From Synaphobranchus kaupii (taxonomy: Eukaryota; Chordata; Actinopteri; Anguilliformes; Synaphobranchidae): a DNA stretch of 64,000 nt. Position numbers and translations under genes: made by a program. Shown here piece by piece: positions 46,492 to 59,767 of this stretch. The DNA lies in contig CM056385.1 in the NCBI GenBank assembly GCA_029718625.1, positions 19,708,515 through 19,772,514 on the forward strand, read 5' to 3'. Position 1 is the first letter of the stretch. Each line of letters starts with the position of its first letter. Under the pieces are notes generated by a model, which was not told where the DNA came from, searched no databases, and worked only from the letters and a program-made list of their open reading frames with translations.

Positions 46492-46760
46492 GGGCCGTGT
46501 CCGAATCCGCGCACTTGCCTACTATTTAGTATGCCAGTTGAATGTACTTCTTTTTTTTAAAAAAGCTGTCAAGTACGAAAATTGATCTTAATATCCACGG
46601 ATGATATACTTATTCTGGGTTTTCGCTGATAATAGTATGGACTCTGAGGATATTCTTTGCATACTGCATGTCACTAAACAGTATGCAGTAAGCATTATAC
46701 AGTATGCTAGTAGAGAGTAAACGGGACGCAGTAGATAGGGCTCTGATTCGGACACAGCCC
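46492..46760. mobile_element. MITE with GGGCYGTGTCCGAATC ends, copy 2
   Basis: Same 269-bp element in the second block. Confidence 0.85.
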
Positions 46761-46761
46761 A

Positions 46762-46921
46762 GGGGGGCATTTTACAAAGCAGGATTACTGAGTTAGCTGG
46801 ATAACTGCACTGAGTAAAACCCTGAACCTTCCCAAATCTGGAACATGGACTGAAGTAAAAATAGCTGTTCTGGGTTTTGCTCAGTGACGTTATCTAGTTA
46901 ACTCAGTAATCCTGCTTTGTT
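46762..46921. mobile_element. MITE (AGCAGGATTACTGAGTTA family), copy 2
   Basis: Partner of the element at 23,479. Confidence 0.8.
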
Positions 46922-47050
46922 ACTCGGTACATAACTGTCTGAATTAACAGCTTTAATTGATCAATTAACTCGCCTAGTTTATTGAGTCTAAATTGTTTTA
47001 TGATTCAAAGGTGAAAATCGAAGTCTGTGCAGACTGTGGCTGTCCAGCAC

Positions 47051-47627
47051 CTGGGGGGTAAACTACGAAGCAGGATTACTGAGTTAGCTGGATAACTGCA
47101 CTGAACAAGAGAAGTAGGATTACTGAGTTAGCTGGATAACTGCACTGAGTAAAACCCGGAACAGCTATTTTTACTACAGTCCCATGTTCCAGATTTGGGA
47201 GGGTTCTGGGCTTTACTCAGTGCAGTTATCCAGCTAACTCGGTAGTCCTGCTTCTCTTACTCAGTGCAGTTATCCAGCTAACTCGGTAGTCCTGCTTCTC
47301 TTACTCAGTGCAGTTATCCAGCTAACTCGGTAGTCCTGCTTCTCTTACTCAGTGCAGTTATCCAGCTAACTCGGTAGTCCTGCTTCTCTTACTCAGTGCA
47401 GTTATCCAGCTAACTCGGTAGTCCTGCTTCTCTTACTCAGTGCAGTTATCCAGCTAACTCGGTAGTCCTGCTTCTCTTACTCAGTGCAGTTATCCAGCTA
47501 ACTCGGTAGTCCTGCTTCTCTTACTCAGTGCAGTTATCCAGCTAACTCGGTAGTCCTGCTTCTCTTACTCAGTGCAGTTATCCAGCTAACTCGGTAGTCC
47601 TACTTCATAGTATAGACTACCCCCCAG
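47051..47627. mobile_element. Same MITE family, one arm amplified 9x, copy 2
   Basis: Same element with 9 rather than 12 units of 44 bp; the 132-bp length difference is exactly three units. Confidence 0.88.
47249..47601. repeat. 44-bp minisatellite derived from MITE arm, copy 2
   Basis: Eight 44-bp intervals, 9 units. Confidence 0.95.
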
Positions 47628-48514
47628 GGTTGACAACCTCTGTTGTAGACCATCGACGTTCATGCCCGCCTTTGGCTTTTTACGGTTAACCTATCCTGAG
47701 CCTGGGCTGCCTCGTTCAGCCAGGCTGGCGCATTAACTGTGGTCTCTAAGCGATGGGAAACTGTGGTCTCTAAGCGATGGGAAAGTGAGTCCTCACGAAC
47801 CCATATGAAACCCATGAAGCCACCATGAACCCTGTAATGGGTGGTGCTGTTCTGTCAGTCACCAATCAAACCAATCAAAATACTTGGCTCTCAGCAGCAG
47901 AACAGATGATTGGTTCAAATGGGGGGGCGGGGTCATTTCTAGTGTCGGATGGCTCTACCCATTTTTTTTGGGCTTTTTGAAACCTCAGTCTTCCAGTCTG
48001 CATTCGGATCCAATTTAATACATTCCCTTCCCTTGCTCTCTTCCCTCGAGTGAGCTATTTTGTGATGAAATCTGTGACAAGCAAACTTTTCAGCAAGCAA
48101 ACTTAACAGGCGCTCTGCAAGGCAGGGTAGACGAGAAACAAACCAAAACATAACTGAACGGCCCTCGCAACCGATATAGGAAGAGTTTAGAGCACTGCAT
48201 TGTGGGATTTTCTTCTTGCTGGACACTTACATTTTGTACCCTTGGCGGGAGGGAGGATAAATGGAGGAGTACTACTCTCTTTTAGGCTCTTGCTAGCCAG
48301 TATATAAGAAAACGGCCCTGGACAGGGCGCAGATGTTTCTAGCGCTTTCCGTTCCTTCAGCATGTTGAGTCTCTGCACGCGTGTAAGGACTACAAGTCCC
48401 ACGGACCCAACAGAACTGAACCATGCAGGACGGCCAATCAGAAGTGCTGCTTTTCCTGTCATCCTGGTGAATTTGCTCCTGGCGGTGATTTTCTAACGTG
48501 GAAGTGGTTAAATG

Positions 48515-48598
48515 GGGGCAGGGGCAGGGGCAGGGGCAGGGGCAGGGGCAGGGGCAGGGGCAGGGGCAGGGGCAGGGGCAGGGGCAGGGGCAGGGGCA
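48515..48598. repeat. (GGGGCA)14, copy 2
   Basis: Fourteen perfect hexamers followed by a longer G-run. The periodic G4 runs give high quadruplex potential. Confidence 0.95.
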
Positions 48599-48756
48599 AG
48601 GGGGGGGGGGGGGGTCAGAAAGGCTTTTTCAAAATATCTGCAAATCAGCGGCTAATTGACACCTGGTGTATCAGGTGATTTGAGTTCCCATCCAATCAGT
48701 GGCTCTGGTTCGGTAATTAAGATCCAATTTGTAAGGAAGACCCTCTGGAGTCATAG

Positions 48757-48758
<2 letters not shown>

Positions 48759-48790
<32 letters not shown>

Positions 48791-48851
48791 TGTGTGAGTG
48801 AGTGTGTGAGTGAGTGTGTGAGTGAGTGAGTGAGTGAGTGAGTGAGTGAGT
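48759..48851. repeat. (GT)n/(GAGT)n compound microsatellite, copy 2
   Basis: Much shorter and more mixed than copy 1, with alternating GTGT and GAGT segments. Confidence 0.95.
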
Positions 48852-49574
48852 CGGCAGAGGCCAAGACTGTGACTGCAGCCTTGCCGGAAATGCAGGTGTG
48901 AGTGGGAGATAATACAGTCTGTTCAAAAGCCTGTTAATTCTACGCCTTCACACTTCTCTCTCTCTCTCTCTATGTTTTCTAAAAAAACATTTTTTCGAAA
49001 TACTTTGTTATTGTGTTCGATGTCCTCACATCGAAGGCCTGTGGCCAAGGTAACCGGTAAGTGAGGTTTTCACTGCCCGTGCCAGTGAGATAGAAATTAG
49101 GAAGGGCAGAGTAGGAAGACAGCCAAACTAAAAGAATCTGACACCATTGGGAAACTCAACACTCAACTCATTCTTTTTTTTTTTGGTTTTGGTAATTCTC
49201 CCCCCCTACCTGACCCCACCTCCACAGCTGTGTTTGTGTGGGTTATTCTGACCAGCAAGCTTGTGAAAATGTTGAATCCTATCTTTGATAAATAGATTAA
49301 GGTTTTTGCCATGACTTCAACTTCAAGAGCAAAACAAAAGAGACTTTGTATGGCTGGGATATTATGCAAGCAGGTTTATTTTTTATTTTTTTGGAAACGC
49401 TGAAAGAAAAAGCTTAAATAATTAAGCCGCAATGCAATGCGGTGTTATCTTTCCCTCCTGACGTTATCCTCTCTGACATTCCCGCCTCTAACATTCTAGC
49501 TCACCAAGAAGTATTGGCGTTTTCATGTGATAAGGGGGAATTCTGGGAAGGTTATTTCTGGATGTGGAATTCCG

Positions 49575-49671
49575 CTCAAGGCCGAACACCTTCCTATTCC
49601 TTAATTTCGAATTTGGTGAAGAATCTGGGCCAAATCCTAAAATATGGAATAGGAAGGTGTTCGGCCTTGAG
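49575..49671. repeat. Perfect 26-bp inverted repeat hairpin, copy 2
   Basis: Arms intact; one base of the loop differs (TTTCGAAT vs TTTAGAAT). Confidence 0.9.
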
Positions 49672-49697
49672 AATTCAGAATTTCTTTTAGTTGCTGA

Positions 49698-49850
49698 GGC
49701 CTGGTTTTGTAATTATGGTGTTGGCGTAGGAGAGCTGATCTAGGATCAGTTTTTGCCTTTCAGATCATAATGGACATGGATGGCTTATGGAAAAGGGAAG
49801 CCTGATCCTAGATCAGGACTCTTACTCTGAGGCATTTTATGAATATGGGC
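49698..49850. mobile_element. MITE (GATCTAGGATCAG family), copy 2
   Basis: Partner of the element at 26,579. Confidence 0.78.
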
Positions 49851-49876
49851 TCTGGTTATAAAAAGTGCCCGGTTGT

Positions 49877-50072
49877 CAGAGGTGTGGAAAATCCAGGGGC
49901 CATAAAGTAAAAGTCCTGCCATGTGTTTCTTCCACCCATAGACTCAGCCAGGTGATTTCACTAATTAGTTCTACCTCCTCGCTGAAGAATTATGTTAATT
50001 AGCAAATCCAGGTGATTGGAGCAATATACTGGGGAGGACTTTCACTTCATGTCCCCTAGATTTCCACCTCTG
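49877..50072. mobile_element. hAT-like MITE with CAGAGGTG ends, copy 2
   Basis: Partner of the element at 26,758. Confidence 0.8.
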
Positions 50073-50139
50073 CCAGGTGTTGGTGCAATATAGGGAAAAA
50101 AACCTGAATTGGATTTAACATTCAGCAAGAATGTCGTGC

Positions 50140-50321
50140 AGTAGTGGCCAACCCAGGTCCTGCTGGTTTTACCTTAAATACAACAACCACTGTAGACCCA
50201 AGAAACCAGGTGAGCTGAGTTAACTGTGTAATTGACTGCTGTAATTGATATATTAAGTGGCAAGTAAAAACAAAAACCAGCAGACCCTGCGGCTCTCCAG
50301 GACCTGGGTTGGCCAGCTCTA
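50140..50321. mobile_element. MITE with GGCCAACCCAGGTCCTG arms, copy 2
   Basis: Partner of the element at 27,021. Confidence 0.75.
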
Positions 50322-50717
50322 ATGTAGTGAGATCTCAGAAGGTGTTGACCCACGGTCGGTTACTGGCTAGCAGCTCATCCTGTGGAGTCGCTGTTCTAGT
50401 GCCTGGATGTGTCCATGGTATTGAGTATGGACAGCGCCAGTGTGGCCGGCTGGGATGGAAGCATCTCATTGCACACCAGCGACCCCTACTGGTGGCCCCC
50501 TGCGAGTACACCTGCTGAGCTGTGACGAGTCTTCCTCCGTCTCTGTTCATCTGACTTGTGAACTGCGGATTGATTAGAAGCAGTGGATGACGGGGTTGTT
50601 AGGTGTAGAGAACGCGCTTGGCCGCGCTCTCCCGAATCGGCAACGGCAGTTGCGATGAACGTTGCTTTCAAAATTCAAAATTTTGGAGGAAAAAAAGGGG
50701 AGGGGGGGTTGGGGGGA

Positions 50718-50880
50718 GGCGGCTCTAGTGTGCCATTGCCCTTGACCAGGGCCTCAGAACAGGGGTTGGTCCCGGGTGCAGCACTGTGGCTGCCCAGTGC
50801 TCTTAAGTAGTTAGGGTGGGTCAAATGCAGAGGATTAATTATTCCCACGGGGTCAATAAAGCACAAGTTAAACTTAAACT
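50718..50880 (+). mobile_element. SINE-like dispersed repeat, copy 2
   Basis: As at 27,601, with a GGG insertion (AGGGTGGGTCAAATGC) that may be the more complete version. Confidence 0.6.
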
Positions 50881-51542
50881 TAAGGCATAAAAAGGTAACC
50901 TTGGCGAAATTCAGGGAACCACTCTTAAAATGGGGGGAGGGGGGGGGGGGGTGATTCCAACCTAAATTTCTGGTCCTCCTCTCCTGCTTTGTGTCATGGT
51001 GGACAGTCGCCATGTTACCGCTAAACCCCGTTCCCTTCTGCTCCTGCTGAATTATTCAAACGGAGAATTTTCCAACTGCCAGTGCGTCAGGAGGGGCTGC
51101 TTTGCTCTGGGTTTTTTTTTTTGTGTGATGTTTAAAGACAGAGTGTGTGTCGGGCCGCCCAGGGGCAACGAGTCGGGTGTGTTCTGGGCTTGGGGGGGGG
51201 GGGGGGCCGGGGGAGATCACCGTGATCTGTGGACACCGGATGTTTGGTGAGAAGGACCGATATCTTCTCAGGGTGGTCGGATTTAGCTAAATTTAATCCT
51301 CCCGCTTTTTGCTTTTGCCTGAAGTTTTAATTGCCAATTTAATTGCATTTTTAAAAATGTGTTCTTTATTTTTTTTAGAAAAATTTTGCAATTTTGTTAA
51401 AAAAAAATTTTTTTGAAAAAAATTTGATTTATAAGCCCTTGAAGGAAACCAGTCCTTTTTTTGTATCAAACGCAGATGGCCCTTTTTGCCAGAAAACATC
51501 TGCACCTGGAATGAGGGGGGACCTTACCTCACAGGATGCATG

Positions 51543-51657
51543 ATGTGTGTGTGTGTGTGTGTGTGTGTGTGTCTGTGTGTGTGTCTGTGTGTGTGTCTGT
51601 GTGTGTCTGTGTGTGTCTGTGTGTGTCTGTGTGTGTCTGTGTGTGTCTGTGTGTGTG
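51543..51657. repeat. (GT)n with GTCT interruptions, copy 2
   Basis: Here the right half is a regular CTGTGTGTGT repeat of 10 bases. Confidence 0.93.
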
Positions 51658-51849
51658 GTGCTGTTTGGAATATTATACTATTTAATGGCCCTTCTTGGAC
51701 CAAGAATTTAGAAATTGGCGTAAGCTACAAATACGTGATACAATGTTCAATACAATTATCTGTCCCTATCAAAAACACAAAGTGAAATGAATATAACTGG
51801 GCTGTCTGTTGGGTGATTGTGGGGTACACTGAGAAAATGGCCCATGTGC

Positions 51850-51955
51850 TGTCATACCCGCTGGCCAATGGGGCCCCTGTCATACCCGCTGGCCAATGGG
51901 GCCCCTGTAATACCAGCTGGCCAATGGGGCTCCTGTCATGCTCGTTGGCCGATCA
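51850..51955. repeat. 28-bp tandem repeat with CCAAT, copy 2
   Basis: Same number of units as copy 1. Confidence 0.88.
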
Positions 51956-52245
51956 AGAAACTGCTAACATTAATGATGCAATTATAATGAAGTGTGTCAG
52001 TCATGACTAGTTTTGAGGGGTGGGGGGGGGGGGCTTGAAATCATAAAAGGTTTCTTTCCATCTATGGACTAAAGTAGCTGGTTACACACTTAACTCATCT
52101 CCTGGGTTTCTGTCGTGGAGAATTTGAAGTCGTACCCACATGTTCTGTGTCTTGCATCAGGGAGGTTGAAAAAGGTCCGTCAGCTTACGCACGCACGCAC
52201 GCACAAGATCTTGTATGACAGCTATGCTGAGTCCCTCTGAACCAG

Positions 52246-52250
<5 letters not shown>

Positions 52251-52277
<27 letters not shown>

Positions 52278-52278
52278 T
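52251..52278. repeat. (CA)n microsatellite, copy 2
   Basis: Shorter partner of 29,131. Confidence 0.9.
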
Positions 52279-53401
52279 CCGACGCACACACTTTGCCTGA
52301 GCACTCGTATGCAGTCCAGGAAGACACAATCTGGAGGCTCCTTAAGGCCTCCTCTTGCGTTTCCGTGGCGATATCCAAGTCTGTCTCCGCCCCCTTTTTG
52401 CCTCTAGCACTGTTAATGAAACCGGGTGGCCCATTTCTGTTCAGCTTCCCTCAGTCTCCCCTGCACCTTCTCCTGTTAGCTCTGGCAGCAGGAATGGGCG
52501 GGATGTTTTTGGGTTTGGGTTTGGGGCGGGGGGGGGGGCGGTGTGGCTATGGTTGTCCCCCTCAGGCACCCCCTCGAGCGAGCACGGATTCGAGTGAGAG
52601 AAGAGAGCGGGACTGACAGACAGCGAGACGGGGAGCCCCAGGGCGTGTGGGGGAAGTGGTTATTCTATTCTATTCTATTCCAGTCTTGTGTTTTTCAAAA
52701 AGCATTTCAACCCATGATCTTATATTAAATGTCCAAATCCAGCCTTGTCTTTAGTATTTCATCAAAAAAAATCTTGGCACAGTACATCCAAGCAAACTTC
52801 AAACTTCACTTCAGCCTTTGTGTTTGCTTTTTAAAACAAAATGCAAAATACGCAACACGTTGACAAGATGTCAGATTATACTGTGTAACGTGGAGTAAGT
52901 TGGTGGGAAGACCTGAGAGTTTCTGCTCCTCTGTAAAGATGAGGAGGATTACAGTAGCGTGTAGTCCGTGCGTTGTGAGTCGGGTTGCGGTTTTGGTCTG
53001 GCAAGGAAGCGCACTACCATGGCATGTTTGTGTATTGGGCTGATCTCCAGAGATTGCTGAAGGTTCTCTACATTACTAAGCTATGAGATTCTACAACATA
53101 AGACAAAACCCACTTCCTTTTGTCATGCTAAGTCTTCCATTCCTGCACACTCTTTGATTCATTCATTAAAATGGTGACTGGATCTCCTTGACGTGTGCAG
53201 GAAGGAGTGTCCAATAAAGTGTGTAATGGCAGATTCTATAGACCCACCAGACACTCAGTTCTGTGTTGTTTTGATGCCATCGCATTCTGTTTCGATGCAT
53301 CTTCTGAAAGTTCACTACGGAGCATGACCAGGTAAAATTCCTTAGCAGTGGATGTTTGGTACTGTGATCTAGCTCCTGTTATTGTCTGGAAGCCCTTAAA
53401 G

Positions 53402-53594
53402 CAGGGCTGCCCAACCCTGTTCCTGGAGATCTACCATCCTGTAGGTTTTCATTTCAACCCTAATTTGGCACAGCTGATTCTACTAATTGGCAGCTCAAAG
53501 AGATCTTTAGCTGTTGAATGAGGTGTGCTTTGTTAGTGTTGGAGTGAAAGCCTACAGGACAGTAGATCTCCAGGAACAGGGTTGGGCAGCCCTG
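53402..53594. mobile_element. hAT-type MITE with perfect 8-bp TSD, copy 2
   Basis: Same insertion site and same CCTTAAAG flanks as copy 1, so inserted before the two versions separated. Confidence 0.93.
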
Positions 53595-55140
53595 CCTTAA
53601 AGGATAACAACATTAACCTTATTTAACAGATCAAGGCGCAACTAATTAAGTCTCTCTTTGTGGCTGAGATAACCGCAGATAAAGATACAATTTTGGTAGA
53701 GGTATACGTCCAAATGCCCTTTCTCATTTATGAAAAACTACAGTGGTGTCAAGTGGGCATGTAAGTTACATAGACACGTAGGCGGAGCCAGCGAAGGGGG
53801 TAAACAATGGCGTGTCTGTTAATGTTCTGAGTACGGACACATCGTAGATCAAGCTAGCTATCATTGATATTTTATTATAATGTCAGAAAATTACATTGAC
53901 AAAATTTCATTGAAATTACATTGATTTGTTTCCTAAAGATATTTTGGCAAGAGAAACCAAACGGGACTCGAGTGTCCTTATGCGGTTACAGAATAGACAA
54001 ATGATCCAACTCAGTGGCTTCCGGCCTCAGTCCCTGACATCTTCCTCATTAAATCCCCCAGTGAAGAACCATGGAAAAGTAGACTAACATTGCTGACCAT
54101 AATCGTCCGGTTTCACTTTGAGCATTCGATTACAGAAGCAATGTTAACAACGTCATTTTCTGGGCTAGTGCATTAGCTGTTGTTAGCCACAGCTTTTTTT
54201 GCATTAAAGAAAGGTGCCAATGCGGGTTTTTAAATGTTTGCCATGCAGTAGCTAAGCCACGTCATCTTTTTGGCATTTAGAAAACTGCTTCGGCATGAAA
54301 CTGTGCCCGGTAACGCTATTTGAAGCAAACATTTCCATTTCAGTTGGTATTGCGGTAGCTACCACACATAGGCTACACCACTCGTTTACCCAGGTTACCC
54401 AGGTTAAACATTAAAGAACCGGGGTGAGAAATGAGTAGCCTAAGTGTTGCAGACTTCTGGCTAGGCTAGCTAATATGATTTCATGATACCAAAAGTAGAT
54501 AAATGAAGGGCTATGTTTTCCCAATTTAATTCCCCTGTTTTTCTGCAGACTCCAGCAAATGGTGGTGGTATTTTTTTAAGTAGAACTGTTACATTGGTGG
54601 CTAACTTGCGAGCGAGTAACATGGCTTCTTTCGAAGAGACGCTGCAGGACTAGCAGTAAAATGCCCAGCCCCTCCGCTCCAGTTGTAACGTTATTCAGTG
54701 GGCATGACAACCTGTGACTGGCGTTGTCTGACATCGCCCATAAACTGTAAGCACTCTTGGCCGTTGTAGTTCACATTAAAGCAGGTACTACATGCACAGT
54801 AGTTTGGGGCTATATCTCTGTTCTCACTACAGGTTGAGAGCTCATTTTAATCAGGAGAGCTACTTCTCTACAAATGAAACATTTTTCGGTGGAATTCCCC
54901 TTTAAAGGTAGAGAAGATGGAAGGAATGTTGGAGCTGAATATCTGGCGAGTCTATTATGTAGAATCTGTGAAAACGATCTTGCGGAACTGACCAGGTAAT
55001 TGTGACATCATAATCGTCATCAGAACTTTGTGGAGACTCTCTGGTCACTTCTATGAGTCACAGAGCCACGCCCCTCCAGGACACTGCAACACATGACCGA
55101 CATGTTCTGGCATTGAGACCTTCCCAGAGTCACCCTAGGC

Positions 55141-55333
55141 CAGTGGTCCCCAACCCTGTTCCTGGAGATCTGCCATCCTGTAGGTTTTCATTTCAACTCT
55201 AATTTGGCACACCTGATTCTACTAATTAGCAGCTCAGCGAGATCTCTAGCTGTTGAATGAGGTGTGCTTTGTTAGGTTTGGAGTGAAAACCTACAGGACG
55301 GTAGATATCCAGGAACACGGTTGTGGACCACTG
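55141..55333. mobile_element. hAT-type MITE (second insertion), copy 2
   Basis: Same insertion with the same target duplication as 31,998. Confidence 0.93.
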
Positions 55334-57085
55334 CCCTAGGCTCTGGGGCCTAAAAAATAAACACACACACACACACAAAGCAAACCAAAACCAACTGCCC
55401 ATTCCCTAAACCCATCCCCTCCAGAAAAATTGAATTGCGTTTTCCTCTCCCTGGGAGTCCACGGTTTGATCCAGATATTCATCTCGGACTAACTTGCACA
55501 AAAAGGCACTGCTGTACCAAAGGCCCCGGAGGCTGTTGGCTGTCCTTTTTACACCCCCCCCCCCTCAAAAGGGACAAGGATGAGGGGGTGTTAAGTGGTC
55601 TGAAAATTGCTTAAAGTGGGGTAAATTAGCCTTACTGTACTTTAGTCAATAGAACACGCCCCCCACCAAGGGCTGCATAACCGAATGCGAGCCCATGGCC
55701 TCTTAAAAGGGAGCAGCCATTGCGGGGCAGCACCAGAGCCAGCAGCCATTGTTTGCACACCGATCTGTGTATCAGATACAGGCCTTGCCAGGCCCTTTCT
55801 CTTTGAGTCAGAACGTCCTGTTATGAGTGCCTTGGTCTGATGGGAGCGGTGAGTAGGCCTCTATGACATAACTTTTCAAAAATTGTTATTATTATTCTTG
55901 TTTTGTTATATTTATCATATTTTATCACATGTGCAGGATGTTTTGTTTTTGTTGCATTTTTTAATGTAAACTTTTATTGTAAATTCATGCATTTGACAGA
56001 AATTACAAAAAATACGTTTTTATTTTTTTATTTTAATCGATACTTTTAGTACAACTGGGGAAAATAATAGCTCAGTGTCACAAAAAATGATTTTTGTTAT
56101 GGACAAATTAAGTTTATTTTTATCTTTAATAAGTAATAAAGTCTGGTCATTAATATATTGTGTCTCCTTGTAAACTGTTTTCTGACTGTAGTACAATTAA
56201 ATAATATTTATCTCAAGTGGAAGTGTAATTGCTCTTTGAATTAAGATTGCTAATGGCTAAATGTTGTGAATTGCCTGGACTGTAATGGGACAAGGCAAGG
56301 GGAAACTAATTCAGAAATTTAGCACTTTTTATAAGTGTATACTTTCACCATTTGAACTTTGGTACCCCCCTGCAAACCCAGCAGCACTCCACTAAGTCAA
56401 CCTGTTGAGAGCCAGGGGGATGGGAGCTGGGGATGAGGGGGGATCCCAGAGTACCAGGGGGTGTTTAGGTGAGCCCTGGTCCTGTAGATGCCCTTTGGAT
56501 CTGCCACTGGTCCCAACTTTAATTTTGTTCCAATTTGTGTAGAGAGAGCTTGGCATCATGGGAACTCTGAGTCTTCTCATCGCCTAGGAAAAAATAAGGT
56601 CATCCTTGGACGGTTTGTATTTCGTTTGTAGGGGTGTAAAAGTCTTGGTTTAGTACATACCTTGGTTTTAACATTTTCAGTAAAAAAAAAAAACTTAAAT
56701 AAAAGAACTAAACTTAAATTTAAATGTTTTTTTCAATTATTTTGAAAATGTAAACAATGGTTAATTGTCCATAATTTCTTGCTGAACAAAATAAGGTGCT
56801 ATTACACTTGCATATTATCCATCTTTCTTAAAAATAAACACATTTAGGTAATGCAACAGAAATGCAGAATATGTCAATATTGCTACAACCGTAGTTTGCG
56901 TAAAGGATATTTAGGTTTACGTATGCTTAAAACCCCCATTCTGTATGACTATGGTCATTCTGTATGACTTGTGTATGAGTATGGTCATTCTGTATGACTT
57001 GCGTATGAGTATGGTCACAGATACAATGGCGTCTGGTACGGTTTTGACCCGGTCTGAATCTGCGGCGCGAGGCTGCTTGCCTGCC

Positions 57086-57365
57086 CTGCGTAAACGTCTG
57101 TCTTAGCAAGTGTTTTAGTCTTGCAATGAGACTCCAAAAAAAATTTTTTGTTGATAGTAGAAAATATTACCAATTTTTGAAATGACTGTTTCCTTGACAA
57201 GTGAAATATTCTTACCCCATTGGCAAATTTTAAAATGAGTCAAACTCTCTCCTCATTGGCAATATCTTTGTATTTTTTAGTAAACATGTAATAGAAATAA
57301 GATTTCATGTCTAAATATAAGACTAAAATGCTTGTTGAGATTGACTTATTTTTTGGTTTTTGCAG
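57086..57365. mobile_element. Putative MITE, copy 2
   Basis: Partner of the element at 33,937. Confidence 0.55.
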
Positions 57366-57972
57366 TGTGGAGAGGAAGGTGTGCATTTCAGTAACGGACA
57401 CATTCGGCTGATGCCGTCTCAAATTAGTTGGCATGTTATGCCCAATTTCAGCCCGCTGCCTTTATCCAATCTGCCACTCTTTCCCTATTGTTACTGGAGT
57501 TCACTGAGAAACCATAATGCTCCCAAACGGGAGACTTCAATGATATGGGACGGTCCTCAAGCTCTGGCTTCTCCTACTGATGATGCTCGGCCAAGCCAAC
57601 AACATCTGGCCCTTTGCAAATATTTGGACATCAGAGGGAACTCTTAAGTTTTGAATTTAGATTCAGCTCAAAAGAAACCGTTCTGCATGTGCGTTAAAGC
57701 AAGTCTGTAATTGTACGATCCACAGCGTGTACAGAACCAAAAGTACCGCACGTGTACCGCTACACCCCTACCCCTACCGCTACACCCCTACAGGTTTTCT
57801 AAACAAAGGATTCTTCTCTGCCTCCTGACACCACTGCTATATCCACTTTTAGGAGGTCGGGGAACAATTTTCCAGTGTTTGTTTTGTTTTTTTATAGCTG
57901 GAGAAATGTGTGTGACAACATGTTTGTAAACGGCCGCTGTACAGAAAGAAATATGGATTTGATTAGATTTTC

Positions 57973-58079
57973 ACTTTCACTCTCTCTCTTCTCTTTCTCT
58001 CCTTCTCTATCTCCCTCCTCCTGCTCTCTCTCTTTCTTTCTCTCTCTCTCTCTCATTCTCCCTCCCCCTGCTCTCTCTT
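57973..58079. repeat. (CT)n tract, copy 2
   Basis: Partner of 34,827. Confidence 0.9.
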
Positions 58080-58458
58080 CCCTCCACAAACTTGGTTCCA
58101 CTGGACCTTCTGGATGGTTCTACATCTACACCCTTACCAGATATTGACTGACAGCTCAGAGTGAACAGTCAAGGTTCAGGGTTCATCAGTTCTGGGGAGC
58201 CCAGCCCCCCCCCCCCCCCCTGTCTATGATCTTTTTTTTCCTTGACCTCCTCCCAGCTCATCTCTGATTTAATATTAATTACCTATTTACAGTGATCAGC
58301 TTTATAAGGTGTAGGTACTCACGTCATCGTTTGCGTTCGGGTTTGTCCGTCCCCGTCCCTTGCTAATCGGAGGGATGGGATTGGTTGCCGGGTAAGCAAT
58401 GTGATGCGTGCTTGTGGCCTTGCTGATTGATTGGCTAATATTCACGCTGGAGTACTTA

Positions 58459-59189
58459 TAAAGCAGGGAGTGTGCATGCACGGCTAATTGGCACCTGCCG
58501 GGGGAGCTGAGGAAGAGAAAGCGTCGGGTAACGAGCCAAACGTTCATTCTGATATAATTATTTTAAGCGCACTTAGTTGTGGTGGCACTTGGACGCATGT
58601 TTACTCTGCTGTCAGACGTGTGGTGGGGATTGGAATCCTGGGGTTGCCTGTGCTGATTGGCCGGCAGCACCCGCAGGGTGGCGCTCTATTGGCTGTAGTG
58701 TCCCCCAGGGAAGGATGGTGGCCGGGTGATTCCCTGCCTCGTTGTGCAACAGTGCCCCCTCTGGCCGTTCCAGGCAACTGCGCTCCGCCTGTGGCACCTG
58801 CGCTAAGTAGCGCGGTTTCTCCGGTGCGGTGACTGCGCGGCTCGGCGGGAAAAGAGGCAGCCAGGGCTACGGGGTGCTGCGGGACACGCGTTGCAGCCGC
58901 CTGCAATTTCTCAAACCCGGGCAGAAGATGTCGTGAGCGTGTGGTGGGACATAACGAAAAGAAACGGTGGGATGATGATGATTGGGGGGAAAAAAGAGGG
59001 AGAGAGAGTTTTCACATACCTTTGTCTGATTAAGATGTCAGCGGGAGTAAAAGACGACGAACTCGCGGGCTCCGCAAGCTCCAGGTTGCGTGTCTCTGAT
59101 TTACGGCCCGCGCCTACTGGGCCCTTATTGCAGTTAGCACGGAAATTAGCATCCAGCGCTGTGAAACAACAAGCGTTTGCACTAACTTA
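58459..59189. promoter_or_regulatory. CpG-rich intronic segment, copy 2
   Basis: Second copy of the 35,310 segment; lacks the CGGCAGAGTGG string present in copy 1. Confidence 0.3.
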
Positions 59190-59512
59190 ATTTTGTTTAT
59201 TAAAGATGCGAGTGCATTTTCTGCGGCGAATAAATTGGCAGTCTACGGTCTGCAAGATCCCCGCACAGCATTAACAGTGTGATAAAGCTGATGGATGCGT
59301 TTTGCGTCTAACGGTGTAAAGTGAAAAGTGTTTGTAGTGACTTCATTTTGTTTATTAACTTAAGACTTTTGACTGTCTCTTTTTTTTTTTGCGGCACTGA
59401 AAGTGCTGTGCTTATATTAAACTAGTTTAATATCTCAGACTGTAACCTGCTCAACCCATTTGATTATTTGCTGTGGTAGATCCCACATTACATTTAGTTG
59501 CCATCCAATCCA

Positions 59513-59767
59513 CCTTTAAACCGGGCCGGCCAGCGGAGGATGGGCTCCCCCTCTCTAGCCTGGGTTTAAACCGGGCCGGCCAGCGGAGGATGGGCTCCCC
59601 CTCTCTAGCCTGGGTTTAAACCGGGCCGGCCAGCGGAGGATGGGCTCCCCCTCTCTAGCCTGGGTTTAAACCGGGCCGGCCAGCGGAGGATGGGCTCCCC
59701 CTCTCTAGCCTGGGTTTAAACCGGGCCGGCCAGCAGAGGATGGGCTCCCCCTCTGGAGCCAGATTCC
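59513..59767. repeat. 50-bp GGCCGGCC tandem repeat, 5 units, copy 2
   Basis: Units start at 59,518, 59,568, 59,618, 59,668 and 59,718, two more than in copy 1. Confidence 0.93.
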
